64,000 nucleotides of DNA from Rhea pennata (taxonomy: Eukaryota; Chordata; Aves; Rheiformes; Rheidae). The stretch is taken from contig NC_084674.1 in NCBI RefSeq assembly GCF_028389875.1, positions 8,465,501-8,529,500 on the forward strand, read 5' to 3'. Position numbers and translations under genes: made by a program. Under the pieces are notes generated by a model. It was not told the DNA's origin and did not search any database. It saw only the letters and a list, made by a program, of their open reading frames with translations. Below are positions 34,089-45,964 of the stretch, piece by piece. Position 1 is the stretch's first letter. Each line of letters begins with the position of its first letter.

Positions 34089-37000
34089 GTGGGTGAGACC
34101 TCCCGCCCCTGCCTGCCTGCCTCCCGCCGCCCCGGGCCGCCGCCGCCGCGGCGCCTCCCCCTCCGCGGCCCTCGGAGGAAAGGGCGCCCGCGGCGGCCGG
34201 GAAGGCGCCCGCGGCCGCGCGCCGGGCGCCCGCCAAGGCCCTTCTCCATCCCTCCCTCCCTGCGCGCAGACGAGGTGATCCGCAAGCGGCTGCTCATCGA
34301 CGGCGACGGGGCGGGCGACGACAGGCGCATCAACCTGCTGGTGAAGAGCTTCATCAAGTGGTGCCACGCCGGGTCCCAGGAGGAGGGGTAGGGCCGAGGC
34401 AGCGCGGCGGCGGCGGCCGCGGGGCCCGCTGCGGCGGGACCTGGCTGAACTAGGCCTATTCCCGCCCCCAGAAATAAGTGAAAATCGCTTACGCTGTGCA
34501 CGTCCGCTCCTCGTGTAATGCACATCTGTGCACGTCTGCGTCCCGGGACGGCCCCGCGGCGCTTCCAGCGCGGGCCCCGCGCGCTCGGACGGCGGCTGTA
34601 CGCGCAGGGAAGCGCGGGAGCGCGAAAATGCTCGTCTCGGTGCACCCGGAGCCGTCCCGGCGTGGGAGCCCGCCGCCCCGGGCCGGGCTCCCACCCCGGG
34701 CTTCGGTACCCGCTTTGCTCCTTCGAGGGCGCGAGGGCAGAGTTGGCGCCATGTTTCTGACGGCGCTCGCAGAAATTACGCGCTGGAATGCTTTATTTCT
34801 GTAATAATTGCTGTTGTTTAACTGCTGCGTGAATTACTCATGCAGGCCTTGGTTCCTCGCTGTGTAAAGGTAGGCGACTGTTTTATGCTGCTTAGGAATC
34901 ACTATCTTGTCTTGCTTTCAGTTACAGCCAGTACCAACGAATGCTGAGCACGCTGTCACAGTGTGAGTTTTCAATGGGAAAAACTCTTCTTGTGTATGAT
35001 ATGAACCTGCGAGAAATGGAGAATTATGAAAAAATCTACAAAGATATAGGTAAAGAGGAAAAACATTACTGTTTTCTGTTGGACTCTTTCCCTAGTATGA
35101 GGAAGCTTCAGCCAATGCTGGTGAATGTAATATATGCATATGATGAATGATTTTCTTTTGTTTACTTATTTATTTTAATATAGCAGTGGCAGGTAAGTTC
35201 TAAAGCATCCTGTCAGTATCTAAACCACAGGCAAATAAAGAGTTTTTCTAAACCTGTTGAAATAATGTGCAACTTTCAGGCTGATGGTGCTAGGAAGCTA
35301 CCATGTCACGAACGGCTCTTTTTTTTTTTTTTTATATAGTGCAGCAAATTGGTTTGTTGACATGTATTGTTTGATTTTTTTGGTATGATTCTGTATATCT
35401 TTTTGTTAAAGAAAATAGTATAGCTGCAGCACACGAGAAGATTTCTGAATGCAAAAAGCAGATTCTGCAAGCAAAAAGGATTCGAAAAAATCGCCAGGGT
35501 AAGGAGCAAACTCTTATTTTTACTGAACAGTTTGATTATTTTGTTACCCTTTAAAACATACTGTATTAGGAAATAGTTTCCAAATCTTTGAGTGTACAAG
35601 AGAAAATACTGGTTTTGTGAATATTATATTTTGTTCTGGTGGCTTTCACATGCACTCAGTGAATTCCCATATCCAGTAATAGAACAGCATGTATGTATAT
35701 TACCACCGTTTCACCTCAGAAACCTATACTTTTGAAGAATTCTTCAGAAATTTACTTCAGAAACTCTACTTTCAGGGCAAAAATATGGTGGCCCTACACC
35801 CTTCCTCCAGAAAACCTTACGGTATAAGTCAAATTAATACCTAATTGTCTAATTGTTATTGTAAAGGCACATAATGCTCAAGTATATTATCTTCATTTAA
35901 AACTTCTAAAGAAAAGTAAAGCCACTCAAACCTTTTTGTGAACGAGGCAGACAAGATCAAACCAGTAGATCTCAATGTCCTACAACATCAGGCAGATCTA
36001 AACAGTATTCAAGAAAATGTTTTCAGGCCAAGGAAAAACCCAGCAAGCCTTGTATGACAGTTCAGGTGGCTTTAGAGCTAAAGCACATTATAACACCAAG
36101 AGAGAAGTAGGAAACAGGCTTACTGCCAGCACTAAGGAATCATAAAAGTATATTCCTTCAGCTTTTAATGGAAGGTAAAGTCTCGGCGTACGCATGTATA
36201 AAGATGGCTATGTCAGTTTACACCCACCAAATCCATGTGTATCCTTAAATACCTCTAAAGCAATTATGAGAGAAGTATTTAAGAGACAGGAATCTCTTAA
36301 AAGTATATGCTGATAATTTTATTTGAAACTTAAAGTGTTTTCCCTGAAATACTGTCTTATCAAAAGATTAGCAATGGAGGAGAAACAGGATTTTTTTTAT
36401 ATAAAAGACATGCAAAAAGAAAAAAAAATAAAGGTAAAACAGATAAAAGGTTTTAAATACAACTGTTTGATCAATAAACCTTTTGTGGACATTTGTGGGC
36501 TCAGCTGGAGATGAGAAGAACCTTAGTGGGAATGGAGAATACGTAGGCCTGAAGCTTTTGCTTTTGACATGTTCTGTCCAGCCTGTTGCACAAATTTTTC
36601 CATCCGAGTGAGGTGGTTGGCATATATACAATATTACTGTCAGGAAATGGCTACATTAGTTGCCCATATAGCCATAATATGGTTCTTTGTATGGAATACT
36701 GTTACAGAATCATGCTGTTTCTCGTACAGTATATTATATTTTTCTCTAAAAATCTTAAATGTTTATATGTAAAGCATCTTATCAGCACTATTTTCTATAT
36801 ATATGCATTAGATTTTATCTAAAACCAGTGCTTATGGATCATGCACAAAAGAAAGCGTGCAGCATTACAGAGCTATCTAAAGATCAGGTTTTCTGGCTCA
36901 GTACCTTACAAATAACTAGGACTAGATCACACAGAATCACAAAGGTTGGAAGGGACCTCTGGATGTCATCTAGTCCAACCTCCAATAGATAAGTTTGAGT

Positions 37001-40000
37001 GAGTAGGTAAGGTCCTACAATCACATCTATTTCTTTTTTAAATCCATTTTGATGTGAACATCTACTCTAAGACTGAACATTTTCTTTAAAATTGAAATAT
37101 TATAGTATGGTATAAATTATATATTAGATTTTTATATATTTGTGTTTGTGTATATGTTCATTTTGTTTTATATAAATTTGAAAAGTTAAACAGTTTTTTA
37201 ATAAGTGATTAAGAATTGAAACTATTATATGATATGTGATTTTTGGTTCCTGAGCCCGTGCTTTCAATTTAGACTAACAATATTCAAAAAAATTTTTTTT
37301 CCTTTCAGAATATGATGCATTGGCCAAAGTCATACAACACCATCCAGATAGGCATGAAACACTGAAGTAAGTATGAGATTGCATTAAATTATAATAAGGC
37401 AGCAAGTCAGAAGTCATCAGATTTGACATTTCCTTGGTTTCAGTTTGATCTTTTCTCACTTGCAAATTATTTTTTTTAACATAAGAAAAATCTGAGTTTC
37501 ATTTTAAAACTGTTCTTATCAGGTATGCTTAATTTATCTCCATCAGTTTGGGTTCAGAGGAATTGCTAATAACTTTTCATTTTTAAATTTTCCATTGTTA
37601 AGGTGAATGTGTGAAACTCAGACTTAAATGCATGTCTTACGTCAATTTACCAGTGACAAGTTGATCAGAAAAGAGAGATAGTGGGAAATGCTGTGAAGTG
37701 CACTAGCGAGGGATTCAGTAGTCATGAAAAATATATAAAACAAGCAAATGAGATGGAATGCAAGAAAGCAGAGAAAGGCTCTCAGGTTTGTTTTATGTTT
37801 TTCCTTGTAGTTGTTCTTCCTGCATACCTGGTTGTAAATTACTACCTTATTACTAGCTTATATACCACAGTCTAGCCTGCCCTGGCACGCAGGTTAGACC
37901 TACATGTTGTCCAGCTCATCCTACATGTATGGTATTGCTTGTGTCCTTGCTGGATTTGGATTACTGTCTATGCTTTTGGGTCATTTTGGACAGTTCAGGG
38001 AAGATAATATTTTTTAACTTTATCAAAGCACAGAAATATTCTAGGACTCACTGCATCTATGATTTTGTTTTTCTTAACCTGATTAAGATGTAACATGGGA
38101 TTGCTGTTCTCATTTAAATGCGGCTTGTGTCTGTCCTATTGCTCACTTTCAGTGAAATTGCAGAGGGAGATTATATTTTCATATTCCATGGTCTTTTGTA
38201 GTCATTGCCACAACTTAGATTATTATGGTCAACTCTTGAGCAATTTAGATACTTCTTACTTTACTGGTTGGCATGTGCTGTTTATCAATGAAAATTCATG
38301 ATAAAAAATTACCAGAAGTGCCTATTTTTTTTCCAGATAAATCAATTGATTAAGATTAGAAACAAGTAAATAATAATACATTTTTTAGAAGATACGGGGT
38401 AGTTTAGGTTTCTTGAGTTTTCTGTTTTAATTTTGCTTAACACTTCTAAGCACAAGTCTCCAAAGCTAGAAATGGTAATATAAAATATCTGGTAAGTATG
38501 GCATTTTGTCCTTCCATATACTTCATTTTCTCTTCTCCATAGAAGAGTATATTGCAGTTAAGAATACTAGTGTGTTAATGTGCTGTAAGAATGTCTACAG
38601 TGTATGCCCTTTCTTTCTTATTCCTTCATATCCTCAGTCAGAGAAACAGATTTGAATTTTAGTAGAGCATGATTCTCCATTTTACAGATACAGAAATAGG
38701 GTACAGTAACAGAACAGAAATTTTTTTAAAAGGAGCTTGGTTCATAAGTATTTTAGCTTTAACTGACCCCTCCAAGTGAATATATCCTAAATTTAGGCAC
38801 TAGGTGAAATTTTCCTCCAAAACCTTAATTACAAGCTCTCCCTGCCCTCCAGTTTGAGGGGAGTGTACAGGAAGTCAGTTACTGTGAATCAGGAAAGACC
38901 ACCCTTAAATTAGAATGGAAAAAGCCTCAGGAACAACACATTATTCATAGAACTCTTAGTCATTAAAACACCAGAGAGAACTTCTTGTCAGGAGAAATGT
39001 CACGGTTTATTGCAAGAGTTACATTTATAGTTTTTGCAGGTCATATGGCACAAGTGGATAAGGTTTGGAGAAATACTACTTTTATGCTTCTAAGGGACTG
39101 TTTCTTGGAACAAGGAGTTCTAGAGCACAAAAGAAGGGAACCTCTTATGGACTTAGTCACAAGTAATGTGCAGGAGCCAATTCAGAAAGTGACGGGAGCT
39201 GAACCACTAAGCAGCAGAGCCCACCGTGTAATTAGCTGCAGTATCGGAAGAGCTGTTAGAACACCACGAAATGACACTGAACCTTAGAAAAGGAGATACA
39301 AAAATGGGAAGGCTAGGCAAAGATTCTCTGGAGCTGAAAGTAAAAGTAGTGAAATTCCAGATGTAGCTTGGAAGTTACTGTGAAAAATAGGAGACTGACA
39401 AGACACGCGTATTTCTGACAGCAAAGCATAAACTGCAGGATCTGAGAAGCACTTTCAGGCATTCCCCTCAAAGTATAAATCAGGTAACACTAAAACAGAA
39501 CTTTCTTCACAGCTGTCCACACAGGGCTGGAAGCCTGTTTGTGGTTCCCTGCCCAGACTAGTTTCAGAAGCTCTCAGTGCTTCAGAAAGAGCACTTTATT
39601 CCTTTGCTCACCTCTATGTGGCTCTGCCTGATAATTAATCGGGGATGGCCAGTCTCTATCTAACCTTTAAAGGAACAGATTGCTCTCATTGCAGGGAATG
39701 TAAATTGTAGTAGGCATTAGAGAAAAACTGAGAGCACTAAATTGGAGGTGGGAACACATCTTTGTAAGAGCTGATGCTTCATCCTCCTTTGAAAGTTATA
39801 GGATGATACCTATTACTTCTTGCCTTATATCAAAAGGGATTGTTATGGACTGTGGTGGGTCAGAGTGAAAACAGAGAACAAGTTTTTTGAGGAGATGCTA
39901 AAACATTGTGCACTGAGGCATAAGTTGTATCATATTTCATCCAAAATGCGGATTATTCCATGTGTGCCTACTGTGAAGTGTGTATATCATCCACTACTGT

Positions 40001-42290
40001 GTCTGGTCTGGCCATTGTTAGAGCTAAGATAAGATTATGTATTTGATCAGGTCTGAGAATTATACGTACATATGTGTAGGGTAGTAGGTTTGTCAGATAC
40101 TGTCTTCCATGCTGATGCTATGTTTTTATTTAATCTACTCCTGTCAAAATAAACAAATCTGTAAAGCAGTGAAGTTTGTAAAAGGGTGTTTAATGTAACC
40201 TGCCTTCTTTTACTTGATCACACAATGAAAGTGAAAGACCGTGTGTGTGGCAGGATTGAGTTGTTACGGACCCAGTGCCCAATATCCTGTTGCATTCCGG
40301 CTTGTCAGCCTTGTTTTCTGTAAGTCCTGAGATGATAAGTTTATAGCATAATAGTTTAACCTTTTTATGTGAAGAAAGTTTATGTAAATATTGTTTTAAT
40401 TCATTATGCTTTGTATTACTTTGCAGTGGTGTTACTTATGCCGTTTATTTAATAGTTCTTTTTCCTCAACTATTCAAATTTATTTTTCAAAAACTTCACA
40501 GAAGTCTTAAAAATACTGTGACAATTTCTTTTCAGGCAGCTAGAAGCTTTGGGGAAAGAGCTTCAACATCTTTCTCACATTAAAGAAAATGTTGAAGATA
40601 AGGTAGGTTTTTCATAGATATTGTTGTATAATTATTTAAGAGGAACATAATTAATGAAGAATCTGCTATGAGTTGTTTGGCTGTGTGTGCACTCTGTTTC
40701 CTAAAATATATGTTTTGTGGTTCCAGTTGGAGCTGAGAAGAAAACAGTTTCATGTTCTTCTAAGCACCATCCATGAACTTCAGCAAACCCTGGAAAGTAA
40801 GTGGTGTTACGTATGAGTATTATACATAATTGGGTAGGGTTTAGGGAACGGTCTGTGCCGGCAGATCAGAACGAATGATGCTTCCAGCAGCAGGATAGCA
40901 ATGTGCAGTTAGGGGGTGATGACCTCTTGCATAGGCAGTATTTTTTCCAGTTCTTGTCCAGAGCCCGAATTTGCTCGGACTCTTTATCTTTACAAGCTAG
41001 CCACCATGTCCTCTCCTGATTGGCATCAAACTTATCTATAGACAGCAGACTTCTTTAAAATGCAGAGATTAAGAATGTCGCTTCGAGTATCATCTCTTTT
41101 TTTACAGGCAATACAGACAAGTATTCTTGTGTATAGTTTCAAACTTATTTGTATGATACCTATTTCAACAGTGTTGAACGTGTCGTTGCCATCATGGTAT
41201 CATCTGAGGTTTTACTAAAAACAAGTTGTAATGTAGAGAAGCTAAATGATTTACCTACTCATACAGGACGTCTGTAGCAGAGGAGGGACTAAAAGCATCG
41301 TATACAAGAGCTAAATTCAGGAATTTAACCAATAAATTCATCTTTTATCATACAAATACATAATACTTCCAAATCAGTGCCTACTTCTCATGCTCTAATA
41401 GGGATAATATTGCTTTAAGTATTATTTATTGGATATTTGCTCTGTCTTCCAAAGGCAAAATAATTGGTATAGCCTGTGTGTATGACCTGATTAACATACA
41501 TAGACAGCTATAAGAGCAGACTTTCATTCTCTAAGGCCCTCTAGACCTTGTTAAGCAGAGTGAACTGTTAATCCCTAGGTACACTTTTAGCAGAAGGTTA
41601 TTAAGTGTTACTAGTGTTACTAATACTTGCTTAAGTCTCTAAAATACCCTTCCATAAGAATGTGTAGTTTACCTTTTAGCTTCTGGAATTTTGTGAAGGA
41701 CATAACTTTTGTGGAAAGCACAACTTCACTTTGAAAGACTTGGTTTATATCCTCTGTGTCACCACTCTCTGTTTGCATGACCTTGGGAAAATCTCATCAT
41801 ATTTGTACCTTATTTTTCTAAATAGTAAAATGGAAAGAATAACTGTGTTCTTTTGTGTAGTGTTTTGAGGCCTGCAAATACAGCATTATTGTTACTATTA
41901 TGATGCCATTTTTATAAATTATAAAAGGTCAGATGAATAAACCACCGATAAGCAAATACTAGGTGCATAATTTAAAACAATCTCCAATGTTTGCTTAAAC
42001 TGATACAATAGAATTTACTCCCTGTTTTCCGTAATAGCTGTTACACATACCAGCCTTACTTTTAAGGATTTTTTTAGTTGGAACTTAGCATTTTGTATAA
42101 TGAAATATTCAGTTATAGATTTAAGGCAATCAATGCAAAATATTTAAGTGGGACACAACTCAGTAATATAGCTTGTAAAAGTAATCTCAGCATGTTTGAC
42201 TAATGGTAATGTTTAATTTCAGACGATGAAAAACTTTCAGAAGCAGAAGAATCTCAAGAAACTCAGATGGAAACAGAGACCAAACAGTAG
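34070..42290 (+). CDS. THOC7: THO complex subunit 7 (THOC7), complete gene, 8 exons, 204 aa
   Basis: THOC7 is a subunit of the nuclear THO core of TREX, which binds nascent transcripts and recruits mRNA-export factors; it pairs with THOC5 through coiled coils. Coding exons are 34070-34088, 34270-34387, 34922-35049, 35412-35498, 37309-37366, 40536-40602, 40727-40796 and 42223-42290, totalling 615 nt including the stop. All introns are GT-AG and the phases join without a frameshift. The 204-residue product equals the human length and is almost identical to it by memory, including IRKRLLIDGDGAGDDRRIN, the MLSTLSQCEFSMGKTLL helix region, and the long charged coiled-coil from about residue 90 to 185. 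The C-terminal acidic tail is the most diverged part. The start has an ideal context (GCCGCCATGG). No inactivating change was seen. Confidence 0.97.
34270..34387 (+). CDS. THOC7: THOC7 coding exon 2
   Basis: Acceptor TGCGCGCAG|AC, donor GG|GTAGGG. Encodes residues 7-46, from DEVIRKRLL to AGSQEEG. This exon is GC-rich and still inside the CpG island. Confidence 0.95.
34388..34921 (+). other. THOC7: THOC7 intron 2 with GC-rich hairpin
   Basis: A GT-AG intron of 534 bp. Its first part is CpG island and contains a perfect 11-bp inverted repeat (34662-34672 with 34684-34694, loop 11 nt). No separate gene is seen. Confidence 0.85.
34922..35049 (+). CDS. THOC7: THOC7 coding exon 3
   Basis: Acceptor TTGCTTTCAG|TTAC, donor ATAG|GTAAAG. 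Encodes residues 47-88 (YSQYQRMLSTLSQCEFSMG onward to IYKDI). If intron 3 were retained the frame would run 33 more codons to a stop at 35150. Confidence 0.96.
35412..35498 (+). CDS. THOC7: THOC7 coding exon 4
   Basis: Acceptor TTAAAG|AAAA after a T-rich tract, donor CAGG|GTAAGG. Encodes residues 90-117 plus split Glu codons on both sides; includes AAHEKISECKKQILQAK. Confidence 0.95.
35499..37308 (+). other. THOC7: THOC7 intron 4 with short CR1 tail
   Basis: AT-rich, 1.8 kb. The only recognisable element is a short minus-strand CR1 3' end at about 36936-36988. Confidence 0.8.
36936..36988 (-). mobile_element. CR1 LINE 3' terminal fragment
   Basis: 'cacagaatcacaaaggttggaagggacctctggatgtcatctagtccaacctcc' is the reverse complement of the CR1 tail seen at 20990-21050. 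It is severely 5'-truncated, retaining about 50 bp. Confidence 0.85.
37309..37366 (+). CDS. THOC7: THOC7 coding exon 5
   Basis: Acceptor TTTCCTTTCAG|AATATG, donor CTGAA|GTAAGT. Encodes YDALAKVIQHHPDRHETL with split codons at both ends. Confidence 0.96.
37367..40535 (+). other. THOC7: THOC7 intron 5 (3.2 kb)
   Basis: AT-rich intron with a probable CR1 endonuclease-domain relic (about 39030-39300) and a possible MIR scrap near 38670-38730. No exon beyond those of THOC7. Confidence 0.8.
39030..39300 (+). mobile_element. Ancient CR1-clade LINE fragment, endonuclease region
   Basis: A plus-strand frame reads WRNTTFMLL, then LEQGVLEHKRREPLMDLVTSN, then a worn stretch to SCSIGRAV. The order matches the C-terminal endonuclease block of CR1/L3 ORF2 (W-x-x-N-T, 'F-L-x-Q-V-V-x-E-P-T-R', 'L-L-D-L-V-x-T-N', 'H-x-x-x-x-F-x-I'). 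The catalytic histidine motif is eroded (S-S-R-A-H-R-V-I). It is a dead fossil, not a host gene. Confidence 0.5.
40536..40602 (+). CDS. THOC7: THOC7 coding exon 6
   Basis: Acceptor TTTCTTTTCAG|GCAG, donor AAG|GTAGGT. Encodes QLEALGKELQHLSHIKENV and EDK in the coiled-coil region. Confidence 0.95.
40727..40796 (+). CDS. THOC7: THOC7 coding exon 7
   Basis: Acceptor GTGGTTCCAG|TTGG, donor GAAA|GTAAGT. Encodes LELRRKQFHVLLSTIHELQ and TLE, the end of the coiled coil. Preceding intron is only 124 bp. Confidence 0.96.
41235..41330 (-). mobile_element. MIR-like SINE remnant
   Basis: 'agaagctaaatgatttacctactcatacaggacgtctgtagcagaggagggac' parallels the reverse complement of MIR ('gaggttaaatgacttgcccaaggtcacacagg...gtggcagagcaggga'). 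Confidence 0.45.
41725..41905 (+). mobile_element. MIR-type SINE remnant
   Basis: 'ttgcatgaccttgggaaaatctcatc' followed by 'ccttatttttctaaatagtaaaatggaaagaata' and 'gtagtgttttgagg' matches in order the MIR core 'tgtgaccttgggcaagttac', 'cctcatctgtaaaatggggataa' and 'gttgtgagg'. An old element in THOC7 intron 7. Confidence 0.7.
42223..42290 (+). CDS. THOC7: THOC7 coding exon 8 and stop
   Basis: Acceptor TTTAATTTCAG|ACGATG. Encodes DEKLSEAEESQETQMETET plus KQ and stop TAG at 42288-42290. The acidic tail keeps the human D-E-K-L-S-E start and then diverges. Confidence 0.96.
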
Positions 42291-42630
42291 ATACACCTTA
42301 CGCTTACTGAAGATTGTACTGAAGATTTGTGTTGAAACCAACAGTAAAAGAGCAGGAGGTGAAAACCAGAATTTTCCACTGTTTCTGTGAATTTAACCAG
42401 TGTAGGAATTCTAATTGGTATTTTTATACAAAAATACTTGTTGTGCTTGTGCTCCAGGGGAAAACAGTTCCACATCTGTGCAGGTGGGTACTTTGTGTTA
42501 ATCCACAAACTTTGTAATACATTACAAGAAAGATGTTCTTGCTTTACAAAGGGTGAATCTTCTGTACAGCTCTTGTAAACTAAGGTGTTTGCAAAACATT
42601 GTCAATAAAAGGTGTTTACAAAGTTTTCTA
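42291..42630 (+). other. THOC7: THOC7 3' UTR
   Basis: About 330 nt of non-coding sequence from the stop codon to just beyond the polyadenylation signal. Short open frames within it have no coding signs. Confidence 0.8.
42604..42609 (+). terminator. THOC7: THOC7 polyadenylation signal AATAAA
   Basis: A canonical AATAAA, followed within 30 nt by GU/U-rich sequence (ggtgtttac, gttttctatttttt). It is the first canonical signal after the stop codon, so cleavage is likely near 42620-42630. Confidence 0.88.
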
Positions 42631-45295
42631 TTTTTTAGTAGGCATTGAGGCTTACTAGTAAGGGCTCCTTTTCTTACATTTTGCACTGATATCAGTACTC
42701 CTTTGCTCGGGTCCCAGCTTCCATGTCATAGTCCAAATGTGACCTAAAACTGAACAAAGTAGAGACTGAAATTTTCAAAGTAGCTGTCCTGCTAGTCATT
42801 TTAGGGCTTACTTACGACATTTACTAGTCTAATTCTGTACAAGCAATTTATTTTATATAAATGTTTTTCAGTGGCTCTAAACAAAAATCATTCTGTACTA
42901 TCTTTATCTTTTTCCTTAAGATGATGCAAAGAATTCCAGATAATGATGTGTGTTGTACTGTGTACATCTAAAGTCACATTTTTAAACACATTTAAAACTA
43001 CAATTTAAAAGCTTTGCTCTTGTAAAATGAGGAATCTAATAGCGATACTATTGATAATCTGTTTCTGGGTTGTATCCGTCAATTGACTGTTATGAAATAA
43101 TCATACTTCCTGAAACAGATAGTAGAAACCTTTCTTTTTTTTGGTGACAGTCCTAAATGGTAGAGGTACAGTCGTAATGTCAACAAATCTCAGGTTCTTT
43201 TGTTAGTAGGACAGTTGGAATAAGTCCACTTGAACCATTCTGCAGTCTGCTGCTGAGCACTCTGCTGGGAAGTAGGAGATAGGGGTTTCAACCTTCCCAA
43301 CAAGTGAGCATGTGCTGTAAGCTTTTTGTAAGGTGGCGGGGAGCTAGAGGGGAAAAAACAAAGGGCAATGGTAGGTCTTGCCGGTATCTGTTAAACATAG
43401 TCTCAAAACACCTGTTAAATCAACCCTCCAGTGGTTTGGGTAAAAGAACATCACATTTTGGATCTCATTCAGGCTGAGTCATAAGCATAAGTGGTTGAAG
43501 TAAAAATAACAATATTATAGAATGGAGCCTCACTCTCAGACTAGGTGACAGCTGAGGGGGATTTCCAGGATTGCAGATTTGAACTTTGATGGAATAAATG
43601 CTGTATAATTCCCACTCTCAGTGACTGTGGATCTATGTGCATTGGGTTCATCAGATACATCCGAGCTTATTTTGCTCGTGTTTCAAGTTTGCTAAAGGCA
43701 ATCCAGCTGAACTGGAAGCCATACAACTGCAGGAGCACAGTGCAACCCTGCACTAATAAGCTGTCAAAAATCTTCTAGTTCACAGCTGGTCAACTCAGAG
43801 CACAGAGGAAGCTCAGGTTTGCCTGACAGAGCCTGTGTAGACATGTAGTTGTTCTTGTGCAGTTACCGAATTTTGCAAGTGGTGGTGGGAGGTGTATGTG
43901 GGGTAGGAATAAGCAAACAAAAAGGATTTCATATGAAAAATACATTGTCAAGGAGTAACTACTGCTTTTTTTCCTTCCTAACAACAGTGACCAGTAAAAA
44001 TATTTTGTAAAGCAACAATGCTGAATTATTGCTAAATCAGGGGGGAGTCACTTTCATGCATGTATGAATTATGAGGATTATAAATGGCAAAGTCTCAAGA
44101 CAGTTTTGAAGCCTATTAAGTTTTTTTTGTGGGGCTGAAAGACCTTCTGTGTGGCTGCCTGGATCCTTTATTGCTCCAGAGGTGGGTGACATTTATCAGT
44201 TAAAACTGGTCTCGATAACAGCGTGGGCATAGGCAACTCGCACTTTCTGTTTGTTATTTTATATAGTTCTTGGGAAATTGCTTAGATGACCAAAGTCAGC
44301 CTGACTAAAATCATGCGAAGTTGTTAGTCTGTCCATCTTGCAAGGAATACGTATATAGAATAATAAAGTGTGCAGAAGAGAAGCAGTACAAATAGGTGGC
44401 TAAGTAAGGGGCATATTCCTGTTCAAATTACAGTGATGCAGTCCTGAAACGATTGTCGTGCACAACTCTAAATGAACGCGCACCCAAATCTGTACACGTA
44501 AACTGAGCATCTCAACAACCGTGCTATTTAAATATAACATCTTTCCTGTTATGATCTTCCTTGTGTGTCCTGAGCTGAAGGATTAACTTAATACCATTAC
44601 CATGTGGACGTAAAATTTCAAGCAGAACAAGAGATGCCTGAGTGGTGAGCTGACATTTTCTGTGCTGGGACTTGTTTTTCTGTCCTTTCCAAACAACAGA
44701 AAGGATAAAGGAGAACAGAACATTTGACAGAGTTGGTAACTTGGGCAGCATCTTTTAGATAAAGACACTTATTGAGTTCCATGTAAGGAAGGGGGAGAAA
44801 AAGGGTCACAGTGACACATTGCCAAGCGATAGAATATCCCTGAAACCATGGTAATTTGAAGATTGCTGCTGCCAGCAAAGAACATTGGAAAAAATGTAGC
44901 GAAGATTTCTGAGACAGAAATTAGTAATTATTTTAGCTATTTGTGGTATAAGTTTTCCAGCTGTCACAACTGAATGTTATCATCCTTTCGCCCATTCTCA
45001 AATCTCAGATGTTTGTCCTTTTTGAGGAATTAAATCAAGAGGTACAGAGAAGTACCGTTAGTTTTGCTCAGAGAGCCCAAGATAAAAGTGATTATTTTAT
45101 AAAATACAGGCATCGGGGAATTACTCTACTAGCATATGAGCTGCTGAAAACACTTGAGCAACAAAACTCAGAGAAAACAAGTCAGGAATAGAAGTGCTCC
45201 AAATTTCGTGCTTCCCCCCAATTGACAGGCATGTGTTCTTGGGTTACTTCAACCTTCATTTCCCAAGGTTGTTTCCAGTATGTATTACCTGTGTT

Positions 45296-45390
45296 GCAGT
45301 AGCCCCTAGAAGCGCCTCATAGCCCAGGACCCACACGCTGTTGGGCTCTGTGCAAAGCCAGTACAAAAAGGCTGTTTCTACCCTGCTCTA
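45296..45390 (+). mobile_element. Ancient L3/CR1-type 3' end
   Basis: 'tagcccctagaagcgcctcatagcccaggacccacacgctgttgggctctgtgcaaagccagtacaaaaagg' matches the widespread amniote repeat end 'ctagaggccccaatcaggatcaggaccccattgtgctaggcgctgtacaaacacagaacaaaaag' (from memory). Strongly diverged. Confidence 0.55.
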
Positions 45391-45945
45391 GCAACAGTAC
45401 CATGCAGCCGGGAGGCAAAAAACAGGCTTGACGCTACGGATGCTCGGTGGAGAGCGTGATGCCGCCTACCTGCAAAGCACGGTGTGATGCTTACCCTGAT
45501 CTGTCACCCACCTGCCTGCCAACGTTGAACAGGAGCCAAACGGTGGCTAGCCCAGCATTTCTACATCAGGCTGCTCAGTTACGCCCCTAAAGCACTTGGG
45601 AAATGTGGTTGGCGCTGTGGCCCTATCTGCTAGGGCAGAACAACCCAACGGATGGACTCACCAGCGAGAGCCTCATGCGGAAAAGCACGTCATTTATGGG
45701 CAATCCTAAATAAGGGTTTTTGCTCAGATCAGCAGCTGTCTAAAGAGAAGCATGAGGAACCCATGGCCCCTGTGCAGAAGGAGGTTGTGGAGGGCCTGTT
45801 TCGTAGATGGAGGAGCTCTCAACTTGTTCTCACGAGAAGCAGAGAGCCAGTTGCGCTAGGCAATCTCTGCTGGTATTGCTGGCTGAACAGCGGGAGCTGA
45901 TGCTGACCGAGGAACCTATGACAAAGGAAATCTGAAGCAAATTCA

Positions 45946-45964
45946 TTTTTTTTTTTTTTTTTTT
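45946..45964. repeat. T19 homopolymer
   Basis: Nineteen consecutive T. No adjacent retrogene or target-site duplication was recognised. Confidence 0.9.

Larger units (their letters stand above)
33540..34760. promoter_or_regulatory. CpG island and shared ATXN7/THOC7 bidirectional promoter
   Basis: About 1.2 kb of very CpG-rich DNA. It contains the THOC7 start codon (34070) and, about 235 bp away on the other strand, a strong minus-strand donor (33834) for a non-coding ATXN7 first exon. No TATA box is evident. Between them lies a ZNF143-like site (34009-34020), a CCG run (33955-33980) and GC boxes. The divergent arrangement agrees with the human locus. Exact start sites are not visible in sequence. 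Confidence 0.8.
40797..42222 (+). other. THOC7: THOC7 intron 7 with MIR-type relics
   Basis: A 1.4-kb intron. It contains two old MIR-like segments, about 41235-41330 (minus) and 41725-41905 (plus), and otherwise AT-rich sequence. Confidence 0.8.

Noticed and set aside
33487..34804. Long open frames on both strands in the shared CpG island
   Set aside because: Shadow frames from GC content; the only supported coding exons are THOC7 exons 1 and 2.
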